Counted from the first letter of the stretch, positions 1 to 8,738 are shown. The stretch is DNA of 64,000 nucleotides from UBA10329 sp964500205 (GCA_964500205.1 CAZCNS010000012.1:1-64000), one strand, 5' to 3'. Translations and numbers: made by a program. The notes: generated by a model not told the origin, from the sequence alone.

Positions 1-1031
1 GCCCCTGATCACCTTGCGGTCCTTGGGGTCCCTCTGGGCCTGTCAGTCCGATCGGTCCTTGTTCACCCTGTGGTCCTGCCGGTCCTGCGGGACCGATTGC
101 TCCTGTCAGTCCGATTGGTCCCTGTTCACCTTGGACTCCTTGTTCACCTTGCGGTCCTTGGGGTCCCTCTGGGCCTGTCAGTCCGATCGGTCCTTGTTCA
201 CCCTGTGGTCCTGCCGGTCCTGCGGGACCGATTGCTCCTGTCAGTCCGATCGGCCCCTGTTCACCCTGTGGTCCTGCCGGTCCTGCGGGACCGATTGCTC
301 CTGTCAGTCCTATCGGTCCCTGTTCACCTTGAATTCCTTGCTCACCCTGCGGCCCCTGTTCACCTTGCGGTCCTTGAGGTCCCTCTTGGCCTGTCAGTCC
401 GATCGGTCCCTGTTCACCTTGGATTCCTTGCTCACCCTGCAGCCCCTGTTCACCTTGTGGTCCCTGGGGTCCCTCTGGGCCTGTAAGTCCGATCGGCCCC
501 TGATCACCTTGCAGTCCTTGCGGCCCCTCTGGCCCTGTCAGTCCGATCGGCCCCTGTTCACCCTGAGGCCCTTGGGGTCCTGCGGGACCGATTGCTCCTG
601 TCAGTCCTATCGGTCCCTGTTCACCTTGTGGCCCTTGCGGCCCCTCTGGGCCTGTCAGTCCAATCGGTCCTTGTTCTCCCTGCGGTCCAGCAGGACCTTG
701 CGCACCCTGGGCACCGTCTGACCCTGTTGGCCCCTGCGGCCCTGTGGGGCCTTGGAGACCATCAGCACCAGCCACTCCCTGTGGTCCGGTAGGTCCTGTC
801 GGCCCTTGAGCACCGACCGCGCCATCAGCACCAGCAGGGCCAGCAGGGCCAGTAGCTCCTGCAACTCCTTGTGCTCCAGGCTGTCCGTTTAGTCCAGCGG
901 GTCCAGTTGGCCCTGTCGCACCCTGAAGTCCATCAACACCCGGTAGACCGTCATTCCCTGCGGGACCCTGAGGCCCGGTCGCACCGGGAAGTCCAGCTAC
1001 ACCGGCCGGACCTTGTGGTCCCTGTGGCCCG
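1..1031 (-). repeat. Collagen-like tandem coding repeat
   Basis: All of this stretch encodes Gly-X-Y triplets on the minus strand. A larger unit recurs many times: GEQGPIGLTG followed by either PEGPQGPQ or AIGPAGPAGPQ. Units differ mostly at third positions but several neighbouring copies are nearly identical at the DNA level, as expected for repeat expansion by slippage or unequal crossing-over. The repeat content also opens long meaningless frames on the other strand. Confidence 0.9.
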
Positions 1032-1294
1032 ATGGCCAGCACCCATTGCGACCCGTCAAAATAGAAAAAGTTGTTGCTGTTGGTATCATAAACAAGCAGC
1101 CCGGTGGCGGGTGATGCGATGGCATTGCGCTGTGCAGTTGTGAGCCTCGGTACAAGAAGACCTTTGTCGCTGGCGTTCAGTTCGAGCACTGCCGATGGGT
1201 CGGGCGTGGCTGTGCCAATGCCCATGTTGTCCTGAGCAAGGGATGATTGCGCGAAGAGTCCGAGGAACGAGAGGGATAGTAGGAGTTTCTTCAT
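1..1294 (-). CDS. Secreted collagen-like (Gly-X-Y repeat) protein, 3' end outside window
   Basis: Read on the minus strand from the ATG at 1294, the frame stays open to the window edge, so at least 431 codons are present and the C-terminus is missing. Residues 1-21 are a signal peptide (MKKLLLSLSFLGLFAQSSLA, then Q). A short globular part follows, of the type seen in Bacteroidota tail-fibre-like proteins (ATPDPSAVLELNASDKGLLVPR, shown here only in part: VLELNASDKGLLVPR; then LLVYDTNSNNFFYFDGSQW). From about residue 88 the protein is uninterrupted Gly-X-Y, rich in GPQGPQ, GEQGPIGLTG and GPAGPQ. Such proteins are usually exported and form extended stalks or surface fibres; the role here is inferred. 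The start matches the signal peptide and lies 52 bp below a promoter-like box. Confidence 0.85.
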   Translation of the reverse strand, partial: MKKLLLSLSFLGLFAQSSLAQDNMGIGTATPDPSAVLELNASDKGLLVPRLTTAQRNAIASPATGLLVYDTNSNNFFYFDGSQWVLAIGPQGPQGPAGVAGLPGATGPQGPAGNDGLPGVDGLQGATGPTGPAGLNGQPGAQGVAGATGPAGPAGADGAVGAQGPTGPTGPQGVAGADGLQGPTGPQGPTGSDGAQGAQGPAGPQGEQGPIGLTGPEGPQGPQGEQGPIGLTGAIGPAGPQGPQGEQGPIGLTGPEGPQGLQGDQGPIGLTGPEGPQGPQGEQGLQGEQGIQGEQGPIGLTGQEGPQGPQGEQGPQGEQGIQGEQGPIGLTGAIGPAGPAGPQGEQGPIGLTGAIGPAGPAGPQGEQGPIGLTGPEGPQGPQGEQGVQGEQGPIGLTGAIGPAGPAGPQGEQGPIGLTGPEGPQGPQGDQG

Positions 1295-1345
1295 TAAAAG
1301 TTCAGTTGAGAGAACAGAGGAAATCGCGGTTGTTTTTCGACCAAA

Positions 1346-1353
1346 CAAATATA
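1346..1353 (-). promoter_or_regulatory. Bacteroidota -7 box for the collagen-like gene
   Basis: Read on the minus strand this is TATATTTG, a full match to TAnnTTTG. It lies 51 bp upstream of the ATG at 1294. I do not see a clear -33 TTG partner. Confidence 0.45.
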
Positions 1354-1437
1354 GAGGTCGATGAATAGGCAGGTAGGCTTGATGAAAAAAGTCGATGAAT
1401 GTCGTGTTTCAGTTAGCTCCTGTGATTTTTTGAGGGT

Positions 1438-2322
1438 TCATAGCCTTGGCAATTGCTTCAATAATAACCTGTTGAATAGATATGCTTCTTCGTACTGAGG
1501 GAGGTGTCCACTTTGTTCGAAAACCGTGAAATCGGCTTTAGGCATCAGATTTCGCACTTTCTCACCATAGGCGAACGGCAGGATGCGGTCGTGGCGGCCC
1601 CATAGGAGGGACTTCGGGATAGCCAGCTCACCTGCTTTCTTGAAATGATCCGAATGGTCCTCGGATAGGAAGTGCCGCATGGAGTTGAGCACGGCCCGCT
1701 TGCTGCCGCGAATAGCAACAGGTGCACTGAACCAGCGGTGGATGTCTGCATCGGCTTTCGGGTCGAACATCGCCCTGTGAGTGGCCCTCCGCAGCACGGC
1801 CCCACCGATGCCGCCCATGAGTGCCTCGCCCAACACAGGTACACGGGTGAGCGAGGTCACGAGGTCGCGGGGACGTGGGAAGGCGAAGCAGCAGACCCAC
1901 GTCATTGAGCCGACCGCATCGGGGTGGGCCGTGGCAAAGCGTGTGATCACAGCACCGCCCATCGACAGCCCCACGAGGTGCGCGGGTGCATTCATCCCCA
2001 CATGGTCGAGCATTTCGCGAAGCTGAATCACAAAAAGATCAGCGGTATGAGGATGCCGCACGCGGTCGGAGAGACCACGTCCGTAGAGATCGAAGCGCAA
2101 TACGCGGAATCCGTTGTCCACGAGGTGCTGGAAGTTGCGGTCCCAGATGTGCAGATGCCCCGCAAGTCCATGCACGAGCACCACAGTAGGCGCGTCATTC
2201 GGCCCATCGAGCTGATAGCGCACGCGGCCATGGGTGAGGTCTGCATAGCTACCCATTTGTCTCATGCGCTCGAGTTCGGTTCTCATGTCATCCCTGTTTG
2301 ATGTGATCAAATGTAATGGCAC
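1438..2322 (-). CDS. Alpha/beta hydrolase
   Basis: A 294-residue alpha/beta hydrolase fold protein. The oxyanion-hole HG follows a hydrophobic strand (VVLVHGLAGH, residues 47-56). The nucleophile elbow is GLSMGG with Ser120. The likely acid is Asp245 in GRHDRILPF and the base is His273 in QSGHLPQYEE, so the full Ser-Asp-His triad is present. There is no signal peptide, so it should be cytoplasmic. The substrate cannot be told; the family includes esterases, lipases and C-C hydrolases. It is divergent from the VWA gene at 2368 with a 45-bp gap. The ATG at 2286 (residue 13) is an alternative start. Confidence 0.85.
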   Translation of the reverse strand: MPLHLITSNRDDMRTELERMRQMGSYADLTHGRVRYQLDGPNDAPTVVLVHGLAGHLHIWDRNFQHLVDNGFRVLRFDLYGRGLSDRVRHPHTADLFVIQLREMLDHVGMNAPAHLVGLSMGGAVITRFATAHPDAVGSMTWVCCFAFPRPRDLVTSLTRVPVLGEALMGGIGGAVLRRATHRAMFDPKADADIHRWFSAPVAIRGSKRAVLNSMRHFLSEDHSDHFKKAGELAIPKSLLWGRHDRILPFAYGEKVRNLMPKADFTVFEQSGHLPQYEEAYLFNRLLLKQLPRL

Positions 2323-2367
2323 TCGCGGTCAAATCACGTCCTTTGCACCCGAACGCTCTACGGACTT

Positions 2368-3573
2368 ATGTTCCTAAAACTCTTCTTCGCACTTAAAAAG
2401 GACGGAATCCCCGTCAGCCTGCGGGAGTACCTCACGCTGCTGGAGGCGGTGAAGGGAGGCATCGGGCACGACCCTGATGAGTTCTACGCCCTCGCCCGCT
2501 CGGTGCTGGTGAAGCACGAGGAGCACCTCGACCGCTTCGATGCCATCTTCGGGCAGTATATGGAAGGCATCATGAGCGTGCCGGCCGAGCAGGTGGCCGA
2601 CATCCCCGAAGATTGGCTCCGAAAGATGATCGAGAACAACCTCTCCGATGAGGAGAAGGCCATGATCGAGGCGATGGGCGGGCTGGAAGCACTGGCAGAG
2701 CGGTTTCGTCAGTTGATGGAGGAGCAGAAGGAGCGGCACCAAGGCGGTAACAAATGGATCGGTACGGGCGGCACATCGCCTTTTGGGGCATATGGCTACA
2801 ACCCTGCGGGATACCGTATCGGACAGGCGGGCAGCAGGAACCGAAGTGCCGTGAAGGTCTGGGACAAGCGCGATTTCCGTGATCTGAGCGACCAAGAGGA
2901 GCTTAACACCCGCAACCTGAAGATGGCCCTGCGGAGGCTGCGTGTTTTCACTCGACAGGGAGCGGAGGAGGAGCTTGATCTGGACGGCACTATCCGAGAG
3001 ACCTCGAAGAACGCGGGTTTCCTCAAGATCAAAATGGTGCCCGAGCGCAAGAACAACATCAAGGTGCTGATGCTGTTCGATATAGGTGGTAGCATGGACG
3101 ACCACGTGGAGCTGTGCTCACGGCTGTTCAGCGCGGCAAGGCATGAGTTCAAGCACTTGGAGTTCTGGTATTTTCACAACTGCCTCTACGAGCGGGTTTG
3201 GAAGGACAACAGCCGCAGATGGACGGACATCACGCCCACCTTCGAGATGATGAACAAGTACAATGACGACTACCGCCTCATCTTTGTAGGCGATGCGAGC
3301 ATGTCGCCTTGGGAGATACTGCATCCAGGGGGCAGCGTGGAGCACAACAATCCTGAGTCAGGACTGGTATGGATGGAGCGGATCACCAGGAAATTTCAGC
3401 ATCATGTGTGGCTCAACCCCAACCCCGAGGAGAGCTGGACTTACACGGAGAGTACTCGTATATTGAAGGATAGCGTGAATGACCGCATGTTCCCAATGAC
3501 CATCACCGGGCTGGACCGTGCCATGAACATGCTCAAGAGCGGGGCAAAGAGGTCGGTTGTCCCCGAGCACTGA
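2368..3573 (+). CDS. CoxE-like VWA domain protein
   Basis: A 401-residue protein of the CoxE-like von Willebrand factor A family. The N-terminal 200 residues are helical and charged. The VWA domain starts near residue 225 with LMLFDIGGSMDDHVELCSRL, where DxGxS replaces the classic DxSxS metal-site motif, as is usual in this subfamily. Such proteins often act with a MoxR-type AAA+ ATPase as a chaperone pair for metal cofactor or complex assembly; no such ATPase gene lies next to it in this window. The protein ends with SVVPEH. holA follows 25 bp downstream on the same strand. Confidence 0.8.
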   Translation: MFLKLFFALKKDGIPVSLREYLTLLEAVKGGIGHDPDEFYALARSVLVKHEEHLDRFDAIFGQYMEGIMSVPAEQVADIPEDWLRKMIENNLSDEEKAMIEAMGGLEALAERFRQLMEEQKERHQGGNKWIGTGGTSPFGAYGYNPAGYRIGQAGSRNRSAVKVWDKRDFRDLSDQEELNTRNLKMALRRLRVFTRQGAEEELDLDGTIRETSKNAGFLKIKMVPERKNNIKVLMLFDIGGSMDDHVELCSRLFSAARHEFKHLEFWYFHNCLYERVWKDNSRRWTDITPTFEMMNKYNDDYRLIFVGDASMSPWEILHPGGSVEHNNPESGLVWMERITRKFQHHVWLNPNPEESWTYTESTRILKDSVNDRMFPMTITGLDRAMNMLKSGAKRSVVPEH

Positions 3574-3598
3574 GAATCAAGTACCTGAATTGTAAAGA

Positions 3599-4675
3599 AT
3601 GACGTTCGAGCAGATAATGGCAGAGTTGCGGCAGGGGCGGTACAGGCCCGTTTATTTCCTCCAAGGGGAGGAGCCGTTCTTCATTGATCAGATCTCCGAT
3701 TTCATTCAGGATAACGCTCTCAGCGAGGCCGACCGTAGCTTCAACCAGACGGTGATGTACGGTCTCGACTCAGACATTGGCACGGTGATCTCGGAGGCTA
3801 AGCGTTTTCCGATGATGGCTGAGCGGCAGGTGGTGATTTTGAAGGAGGCGCAGCGGCTCAAGACCCTGCTTCCTGCGGAGGCGCCCCCAAAAGTGGTCAA
3901 GAAGGGCGAGGAGGTGAAAGAACCGAAAGGAGACATGCTGGCGTATTGCGAGAAGCCGCAGCCTACCACGGTGCTGGTAATCTGCCATAAGTATAAGAAG
4001 CTGGATGCCAGGAAGAAGAAAGCCAAGGAGATACTTGCGGCCATAGAAAAGAGCGGTGGCGTGGTGTTCACCAGCGAGAAGGTGAAGGACCGGAAGGTGG
4101 CCGACTGGATCCGTGACCACGTGACCTCCCAAGGCTACGTAATCGATCCGCGCACCTCGGCCCTGCTGGCGGAATACCTTGGCAACGACCTTGGCAAGAT
4201 CTCCAACGAGCTGGGTAAGCTCTACATCAGCATGGTGAAGGGCGGCAAGGTCACGCCCGAGCTCATCGAGCAGAATATCGGCATCAGCAAGGATTACAAC
4301 ATCTTCGAGCTCCAGAACGCCATCATCAACAGGGACGTGGTGAAGGCCAACCGCATCGTGACCTATTTCGCGCAGAACGCGAAAGAGCACCCTTTACAGA
4401 TGGTGATGCCCGTGCTGCACGGTTTCTTTTTCAAGATGTCGCTTTTGCACTATGCCAAGAGGGCCAAAGACCGCCCCGATCCCGGACGGTTGTTGGGTGT
4501 GCCTCCCTTTCTCATGAAAGATTATCAGCAAGGCGCGGCCAACTATCCCGAGAGGAAGATCCACGCCATCCTCTCTCACCTCCGCGATGTGGATGTGCGC
4601 TCCAAAGGGGTTGATAACGTGAGTGCTGACTACAACGACCTGATCCGCGAGCTGGTGTTCAAGATCATGCACTGA
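3599..4675 (+). CDS. holA: DNA polymerase III subunit delta
   Basis: A 358-residue HolA, the clamp-loader subunit that opens the beta sliding clamp. The N-terminal RYRPVYFLQGEEPFFIDQI segment is the family's typical start, followed by the AAA-like region (RQVVILKEAQRL) and TVLVICHKYKKLDARKK, which matches the Bacteroidota form of domain I. The middle and C-terminal helical parts include LAEYLGNDLGKISNELGKL and the NIFELQNAI segment. Length is normal for the family. No frame damage is visible. Confidence 0.9.
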   Translation: MTFEQIMAELRQGRYRPVYFLQGEEPFFIDQISDFIQDNALSEADRSFNQTVMYGLDSDIGTVISEAKRFPMMAERQVVILKEAQRLKTLLPAEAPPKVVKKGEEVKEPKGDMLAYCEKPQPTTVLVICHKYKKLDARKKKAKEILAAIEKSGGVVFTSEKVKDRKVADWIRDHVTSQGYVIDPRTSALLAEYLGNDLGKISNELGKLYISMVKGGKVTPELIEQNIGISKDYNIFELQNAIINRDVVKANRIVTYFAQNAKEHPLQMVMPVLHGFFFKMSLLHYAKRAKDRPDPGRLLGVPPFLMKDYQQGAANYPERKIHAILSHLRDVDVRSKGVDNVSADYNDLIRELVFKIMH

Positions 4676-4701
4676 CCTTGCACCCTACCCTCACCAGTGC
4701 G

Positions 4702-4709
4702 TAAACTTG
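4702..4709 (+). promoter_or_regulatory. -7-like box abutting a start codon
   Basis: TAAACTTG matches TAnnTTTG in seven of eight positions. Only five bases (CGCCC) separate it from the ATG at 4715, so a transcript from it would have almost no leader. The 11 bases TTGCGCCCATG are identical to those in front of purK. Confidence 0.4.
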
Positions 4710-4714
4710 CGCCC

Positions 4715-5131
4715 ATGCTCATTGTCCGTTACATTATAGCCCTTGTGGCAACATTCGTCATCTTCGCCCTTGGTGGGGCCGCTTGGCACGAGGTGTTGTT
4801 CAAGCAGCAGTACGATGCTTGGGTGTTCGGCATCGAGCGCCTGGAGATGCCCGTCACCTACTTTCTGCTTACCTACTTCATGCGGAGCATCATCTTCGTG
4901 TATGTCTATCACATGCTGTACGCGGGCGGCAGTCCGTTGATCAAAGGGTTGAAGTTCGGCTTTCTGATGGGCATGATCATGGGCTTGGCTATCACAGGGT
5001 ATTACGGTGACTTTGAGATAAAATCGCCCGACTGGGTGCTGTTCGAGTTTGTCTTCAACCTGCTCCGGTCTATTGTCGCTGGGGTTTCCATTGCACTCAT
5101 TATCGGGGAGAAAGAGAACAAGGTAGGCTGA
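4715..5131 (+). CDS. Small multi-span membrane protein, function unknown
   Basis: A 138-residue protein with about four hydrophobic segments: residues 1-22 (VRYIIALVATFVIFALGGAA), a second around YFLLTYFMRSIIFVYVYHML, a third around GFLMGMIMGLAITGYY, and a last one near the C-terminus (LLRSIVAGVSIALIIG). It is probably an inner-membrane protein. I do not recognise a named family. A GTG six codons upstream (4697) is in frame, but the ATG at 4715 is preferred because the promoter-like box overlaps the GTG start. It lies 39 bp after holA. Confidence 0.7.
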   Translation: MLIVRYIIALVATFVIFALGGAAWHEVLFKQQYDAWVFGIERLEMPVTYFLLTYFMRSIIFVYVYHMLYAGGSPLIKGLKFGFLMGMIMGLAITGYYGDFEIKSPDWVLFEFVFNLLRSIVAGVSIALIIGEKENKVG

Positions 5132-5196
5132 GACGGGGTTTCAGCGTCAAAACTTGGAGAGCTTGTCCAGAAAAGTGTTCTCCGAAAAATTTAACA

Positions 5197-6489
5197 ATGA
5201 ACATTTCGATATCAGAACAACTTTTCACCGAGGCCAAAAAGTGCTTCCCGGGCGGGGTCAACTCTCCTGTGCGGGCATTCGGTTCCGTGGGTGGCACACC
5301 TCGTTTCATCGTTAAAGGCAAGGGCAGCCGCGTGTGGGATGCCGATGGCAACGAGTACGTGGACCTCTGCGCATCATGGGGGCCGCTGATCCTCGGTCAC
5401 GCCAATGACGAGGTGATCGCGGCCATTCATGAGGCGGTGGACAACGGCACCTCGTTCGGTGCACCAACTGTTCAGGAGAACACGCTTGCAAGGCTCATCC
5501 TCGACAACCACGGTTACATTGAGCGCATCCGGTTTGTGAGTTCGGGCACGGAGGCCGTCATGAGCGCCATACGATTGGCAAGGGGCTTTACAGGCCGTAA
5601 CAAGGTCATCAAGTTCGAGGGCTGTTTTCACGGCCATGTAGATTCCATGCTGGTCAAGGCGGGCAGCGGACTGGTCACGTTCGGCAACTCGTCATCGGCA
5701 GGCGTGCCAGAGAGTTTCGTCAATGAGACCATTGTGTTGCCACTCAACGACCCAGAGGCTTTGCGTCAAGCCTTCACGCAATGTGGCGGTAACATCGCTG
5801 CGGTCATCATCGAGCCTGTGCCTGCCAACAATGGACTGTTGCTGCAGAACGGGGAGTTCCTAAGATTGCTCCGCGAGGTGTGCTCTGACAGCGGTGCGCT
5901 GCTCATTTTCGATGAAGTGATCAGCGGTTTCCGTGTAGGGTTCGAGGGCGCGGCCGGACTTTACGGCATCCGTCCCGATATCATCACCTTCGGTAAGATC
6001 ATTGGTGGGGGAATGCCCGTTGGAGCCTATGGGGCATCGGAGGCCATCATGTCGAAGGTGTCACCGCTTGGCCCTGTCTATCAGGCGGGCACACTTTCGG
6101 GCAACCCCGTGGCCATGGCAGCTGGCGCGGCCCAGCTCAAGGCCTTGCTTCGTGATGGCTTCTATCAGCGATTGGAGAAAAAGACAAGAAAAGTGGTCAA
6201 CGGAGTGCTGGAACATGCCGAGGAGAAGGGCCATCCCGTCAAGATGTTCTCCATCGGCTCCATTTTTTGGCTGGCATTCAGCAACCGACCGAGCATTCGT
6301 TCGGCTGCGGAGATCGACCCGGAGAGTATGAACATTTTCCGCACTTTCTACCACGCCCTGCTTGAGGAGGGCATCTACATCGGCCCGAGTGGATACGAGG
6401 TGGGTTTCATCAGCGATGCTCACTCCGATGCAGATCTCGACTTGGTGGTGAAAGGAATCTGCAACGCCCTCGACAAGGCTTTGAGCTGA
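5197..6489 (+). CDS. hemL: Glutamate-1-semialdehyde 2,1-aminomutase
   Basis: A 430-residue PLP enzyme that turns glutamate-1-semialdehyde into 5-aminolevulinate, the C5 entry to haem synthesis. Typical motifs are in place: FPGGVNSPVRAF near the N-terminus, RFVSSGTEAVMSAIRLARG for the cofactor phosphate site, LLIFDEVISGFRVG, and TFGKIIGGGMPVGAYG with Lys267 as the Schiff-base lysine. The length is standard. Its stop codon overlaps the ATG of the next gene by one base, so the two are probably co-translated. Confidence 0.97.
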   Translation: MNISISEQLFTEAKKCFPGGVNSPVRAFGSVGGTPRFIVKGKGSRVWDADGNEYVDLCASWGPLILGHANDEVIAAIHEAVDNGTSFGAPTVQENTLARLILDNHGYIERIRFVSSGTEAVMSAIRLARGFTGRNKVIKFEGCFHGHVDSMLVKAGSGLVTFGNSSSAGVPESFVNETIVLPLNDPEALRQAFTQCGGNIAAVIIEPVPANNGLLLQNGEFLRLLREVCSDSGALLIFDEVISGFRVGFEGAAGLYGIRPDIITFGKIIGGGMPVGAYGASEAIMSKVSPLGPVYQAGTLSGNPVAMAAGAAQLKALLRDGFYQRLEKKTRKVVNGVLEHAEEKGHPVKMFSIGSIFWLAFSNRPSIRSAAEIDPESMNIFRTFYHALLEEGIYIGPSGYEVGFISDAHSDADLDLVVKGICNALDKALS

Positions 6490-7280
6490 TGCCCTACGAA
6501 TCGCACCGCATAGCCATCATAGGCACAGGCAATGTAGCTCATGTGTTGGGCCGCGTGCTCAAGCGGTCGGGCAACAAGCTCACAATGGTGGTCGGTAGGG
6601 CAGGGGAGAAGGCCGAGAGGCTGGCTTTCGAGCTGGGCTGCAAGTGGTCAGACCGTGCGCAAGACATACCGGAGGAGACCGAGGTCATCTTGATAGCAGT
6701 GATGGACGATGCCATAGTTGAGGTGGCCTCGGAACTGTACCGCCCCGGCACAGTGGTGGCCCACACCAGTGGTTCCGTGCCGATGGAGGCACTGGGCGAT
6801 TGCTCAGACCGTCTGGGCGTTTTCTACCCTTTGCAGACCCTGCATCGCGATGCGATGGTCGATTTCCGTCAGGTGCCGCTCTGTATCGAAGGCAATGGAA
6901 ATTGGAATGAGGGACTGCTCATGGAGATAGCCCGCTCCATCTCCGACAACGTGCAGATCATCAACTCCGGGCAGCGCAAGATGGTGCATCTGGCGGCCGT
7001 GTTCGCCTGCAATTTCAGCAACCACTGCTATGCCATGGCCGATGAGATACTCGCGGCCAATGGGGTTTCACTCGACATCCTGCGCCCGCTCATTCGGCAG
7101 ACGGCAGAGAACATACGCCACAGCCGCCCGGCCGATGTCCAGACCGGCCCTGCGAAGCGAAGAGACCACCAAGTGATGGCAGCCCATCAGGGTTTACTAG
7201 CAGGCCTCGACCCCGACCTCACGGCCGTTTATCAGCAGATGAGCACTGGCATTATGAAGAAAAGTCACAAGGAGTATTGA
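6489..7280 (+). CDS. Rossmann-fold DUF2520 domain protein
   Basis: A 263-residue protein of the NADP-binding oxidoreductase type with a C-terminal DUF2520 domain. The nucleotide-binding turn is IAIIGTGNVAHVLG at residues 8-21. The second half has the DUF2520 signature AVFACNFSNHCYAMADEIL and a conserved AHQGLL near the end. The family resembles 6-phosphogluconate dehydrogenase and pyrroline-5-carboxylate reductase folds, but no substrate is established. Overlaps hemL by one base (TGATG), which suggests translational coupling. Confidence 0.85.
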   Translation: MPYESHRIAIIGTGNVAHVLGRVLKRSGNKLTMVVGRAGEKAERLAFELGCKWSDRAQDIPEETEVILIAVMDDAIVEVASELYRPGTVVAHTSGSVPMEALGDCSDRLGVFYPLQTLHRDAMVDFRQVPLCIEGNGNWNEGLLMEIARSISDNVQIINSGQRKMVHLAAVFACNFSNHCYAMADEILAANGVSLDILRPLIRQTAENIRHSRPADVQTGPAKRRDHQVMAAHQGLLAGLDPDLTAVYQQMSTGIMKKSHKEY

Positions 7281-7329
7281 CGCATCACGAGGCCATTTTT
7301 CGCACCCGTGACCGAAAGGATGCAATAGC

Positions 7330-7337
7330 TACTTTTG
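7330..7337 (+). promoter_or_regulatory. Bacteroidota -7 box for the TPR protein gene
   Basis: TACTTTTG is a full match to TAnnTTTG, 21 bp before the ATG at 7359. It rules out the in-frame TTG at 7335, which sits inside the box, as the start codon. Confidence 0.5.
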
Positions 7338-7358
7338 CCGACCGATTTTCAAGACATC

Positions 7359-8051
7359 ATGGCCAAGAAAAAGAATCAGAACGAAGAAGAGGAAATCCTT
7401 GTTGACGTGGAGGAGGTCTATTCCAAGACCGAGGAATTCATCAATGCCAATCAGGTTCAGATACTCGGTGGAGTAGCTGTTGTAGCGTTCATAATACTGG
7501 GTTATTTCTCTTACGTCCGGTTCTATCTCGGCCCGTTGGAGGAGGAGGCCAGCAGCCAGATGTTCGTGGCAGAGCAGTATTTCGAGAAGGACAGCTTCAA
7601 CATTGCGCTCAATGGTGATGCCACTTACCTCGGCTTTCTCGACATTGCTGACGACTACGGTTCCACCAAATCAGGCAACCTTGCCCGCTACTACGCAGGA
7701 ATCAGCCACCTGAGTTTGGGGCAGTATGAGGATGCGATCTACCAGTTGGGCAAGTTCAAGGGGCAGGACGTGGTGCTCAGTGCCATTGCATATGGAGCCA
7801 CTGGTGACGCTCACATGGAACTGGGAGATGCGGACAAGGCACTTGCGGCCTACGAGAAGGCGGTGAAGACCAACGAGAACGAATTCACCACGCCCATCTA
7901 TCTGATGAAGGCCGGGGTGGCTGCCGAGAAGCTCGGTAAATTCGATAAGGCCATTTCATACTATGGCAGACTTAGGAGCGACTTTCCCAACACTAACGAG
8001 GGCCGCAGCGCAGAGAAGTATCTTTCGCGTGCCCAGACAAGCATGAAGTGA
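7359..8051 (+). CDS. Membrane-anchored tetratricopeptide repeat protein
   Basis: A 230-residue protein starting MAKKKNQNEEEE. One membrane helix (ILGGVAVVAFIILGYFSYV, about residues 36-55) follows an acidic cytoplasmic tail, so most of the protein should be periplasmic. The rest is TPR-like, with repeats such as LARYYAGISHLSLGQYEDAI, AYGATGDAHMELGDADKAL and AEKLGKFDKAISYYGRL. The layout resembles YfgM-type proteins linked to the Sec translocon and periplasmic chaperones, but that role is an inference. ribH begins one base after its stop. Confidence 0.8.
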   Translation: MAKKKNQNEEEEILVDVEEVYSKTEEFINANQVQILGGVAVVAFIILGYFSYVRFYLGPLEEEASSQMFVAEQYFEKDSFNIALNGDATYLGFLDIADDYGSTKSGNLARYYAGISHLSLGQYEDAIYQLGKFKGQDVVLSAIAYGATGDAHMELGDADKALAAYEKAVKTNENEFTTPIYLMKAGVAAEKLGKFDKAISYYGRLRSDFPNTNEGRSAEKYLSRAQTSMK

Positions 8052-8052
8052 T

Positions 8053-8625
8053 TTGGCAACGTATCTGAAGAATCTCTCAAAGCATGACGCATCCAAGGTC
8101 CCGGCTGTGGATGACATGCGTTTTGTCATTCTTGTCAGCGAATGGAACCCTGAGATCACGGAGGCTCTCAAGGAAGGTGCGGTGAGCACACTTCGGAAGT
8201 ATGGAGTTTCCAAGGACGATATTGTGGTGCGCTATGTGCCGGGCACTTTCGAATTGACCGTGGCAGCCAAATGGATGGCAGAGCGGTGCGAGTTTGATGC
8301 TGTCATCTGTCTCGGATGCGTGATTCGTGGCGAGACACCACATTTTGATTACGTGTGTCAAGCGGTTACTCAGGGCCTTACTGACCTCACTGTTCAGTTA
8401 GGTATTCCGTTCGTCTTCGGAGTGCTCACCACTGATGACCTTCAACAGGCACTGGACAGGGCCGGGGGCAAGCACGGCAACAAGGGAGATGAGGCGGCCA
8501 TAACTGCGATCAAAATGGCAGCTCTTCAGCGTGAGGTCGATGTGATCGATGCTGAGTTCATGGAGGATCTTTTGAGCGAGTTCGGTGATGACGAACCGTT
8601 CCGAGGGCCGGAGCTGCTCAACTGA
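8053..8625 (+). CDS. ribH: 6,7-dimethyl-8-ribityllumazine synthase
   Basis: A 190-residue lumazine synthase, the penultimate enzyme of riboflavin synthesis. The substrate-loop segments are VSEWNPEIT, VPGTFELTVAAKWM, GCVIRGETPHFDYV and FGVLTTDDLQQALDRAGG. The start codon is TTG: the peptide MATYLKNLSKHD matches the usual N-terminus of Bacteroidota RibH, and the first ATG (8116) would remove conserved residues. Its gene is one base after the TPR protein gene, so it is probably translated from the same mRNA. It has a longer acidic C-terminal tail than E. coli RibH. Confidence 0.93.
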   Translation: MATYLKNLSKHDASKVPAVDDMRFVILVSEWNPEITEALKEGAVSTLRKYGVSKDDIVVRYVPGTFELTVAAKWMAERCEFDAVICLGCVIRGETPHFDYVCQAVTQGLTDLTVQLGIPFVFGVLTTDDLQQALDRAGGKHGNKGDEAAITAIKMAALQREVDVIDAEFMEDLLSEFGDDEPFRGPELLN

Positions 8626-8652
8626 GACTGCCAGCGGCCTGAGTGGCTGAGC

Positions 8653-8728
8653 TATATCGGTGTGATATATTCATTCTCCTCACCATGCGCTTTTTCAAAC
8701 CGTAGAAAAAGCTGAGGTTGTTTCTACG
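8653..8728. other. Three inverted repeats between convergent genes
   Basis: Between ribH and the minus-strand gene at 8739 there are three hairpin candidates: ATATC/GATAT at 8653-8667, GCTTTTTC/GAAAAAGC at 8689-8712 with an 8-base loop, and CGTAGAAA/TTTCTACG at 8701-8728. The last two share bases 8705-8708 and so cannot form together. They may serve as a terminator for one or both converging transcripts; no long T-run follows. Confidence 0.4.
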
Positions 8729-8738
8729 AAAGAGGTGG

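Noticed and set aside
14..1143. Long plus-strand frames (14-721, 70-486, 592-792, 871-1143)
   Set aside because: They are the antisense of the collagen-like gene; the Gly-X-Y repeat on the minus strand has a signal peptide and a proper start, while these have odd composition and no family.
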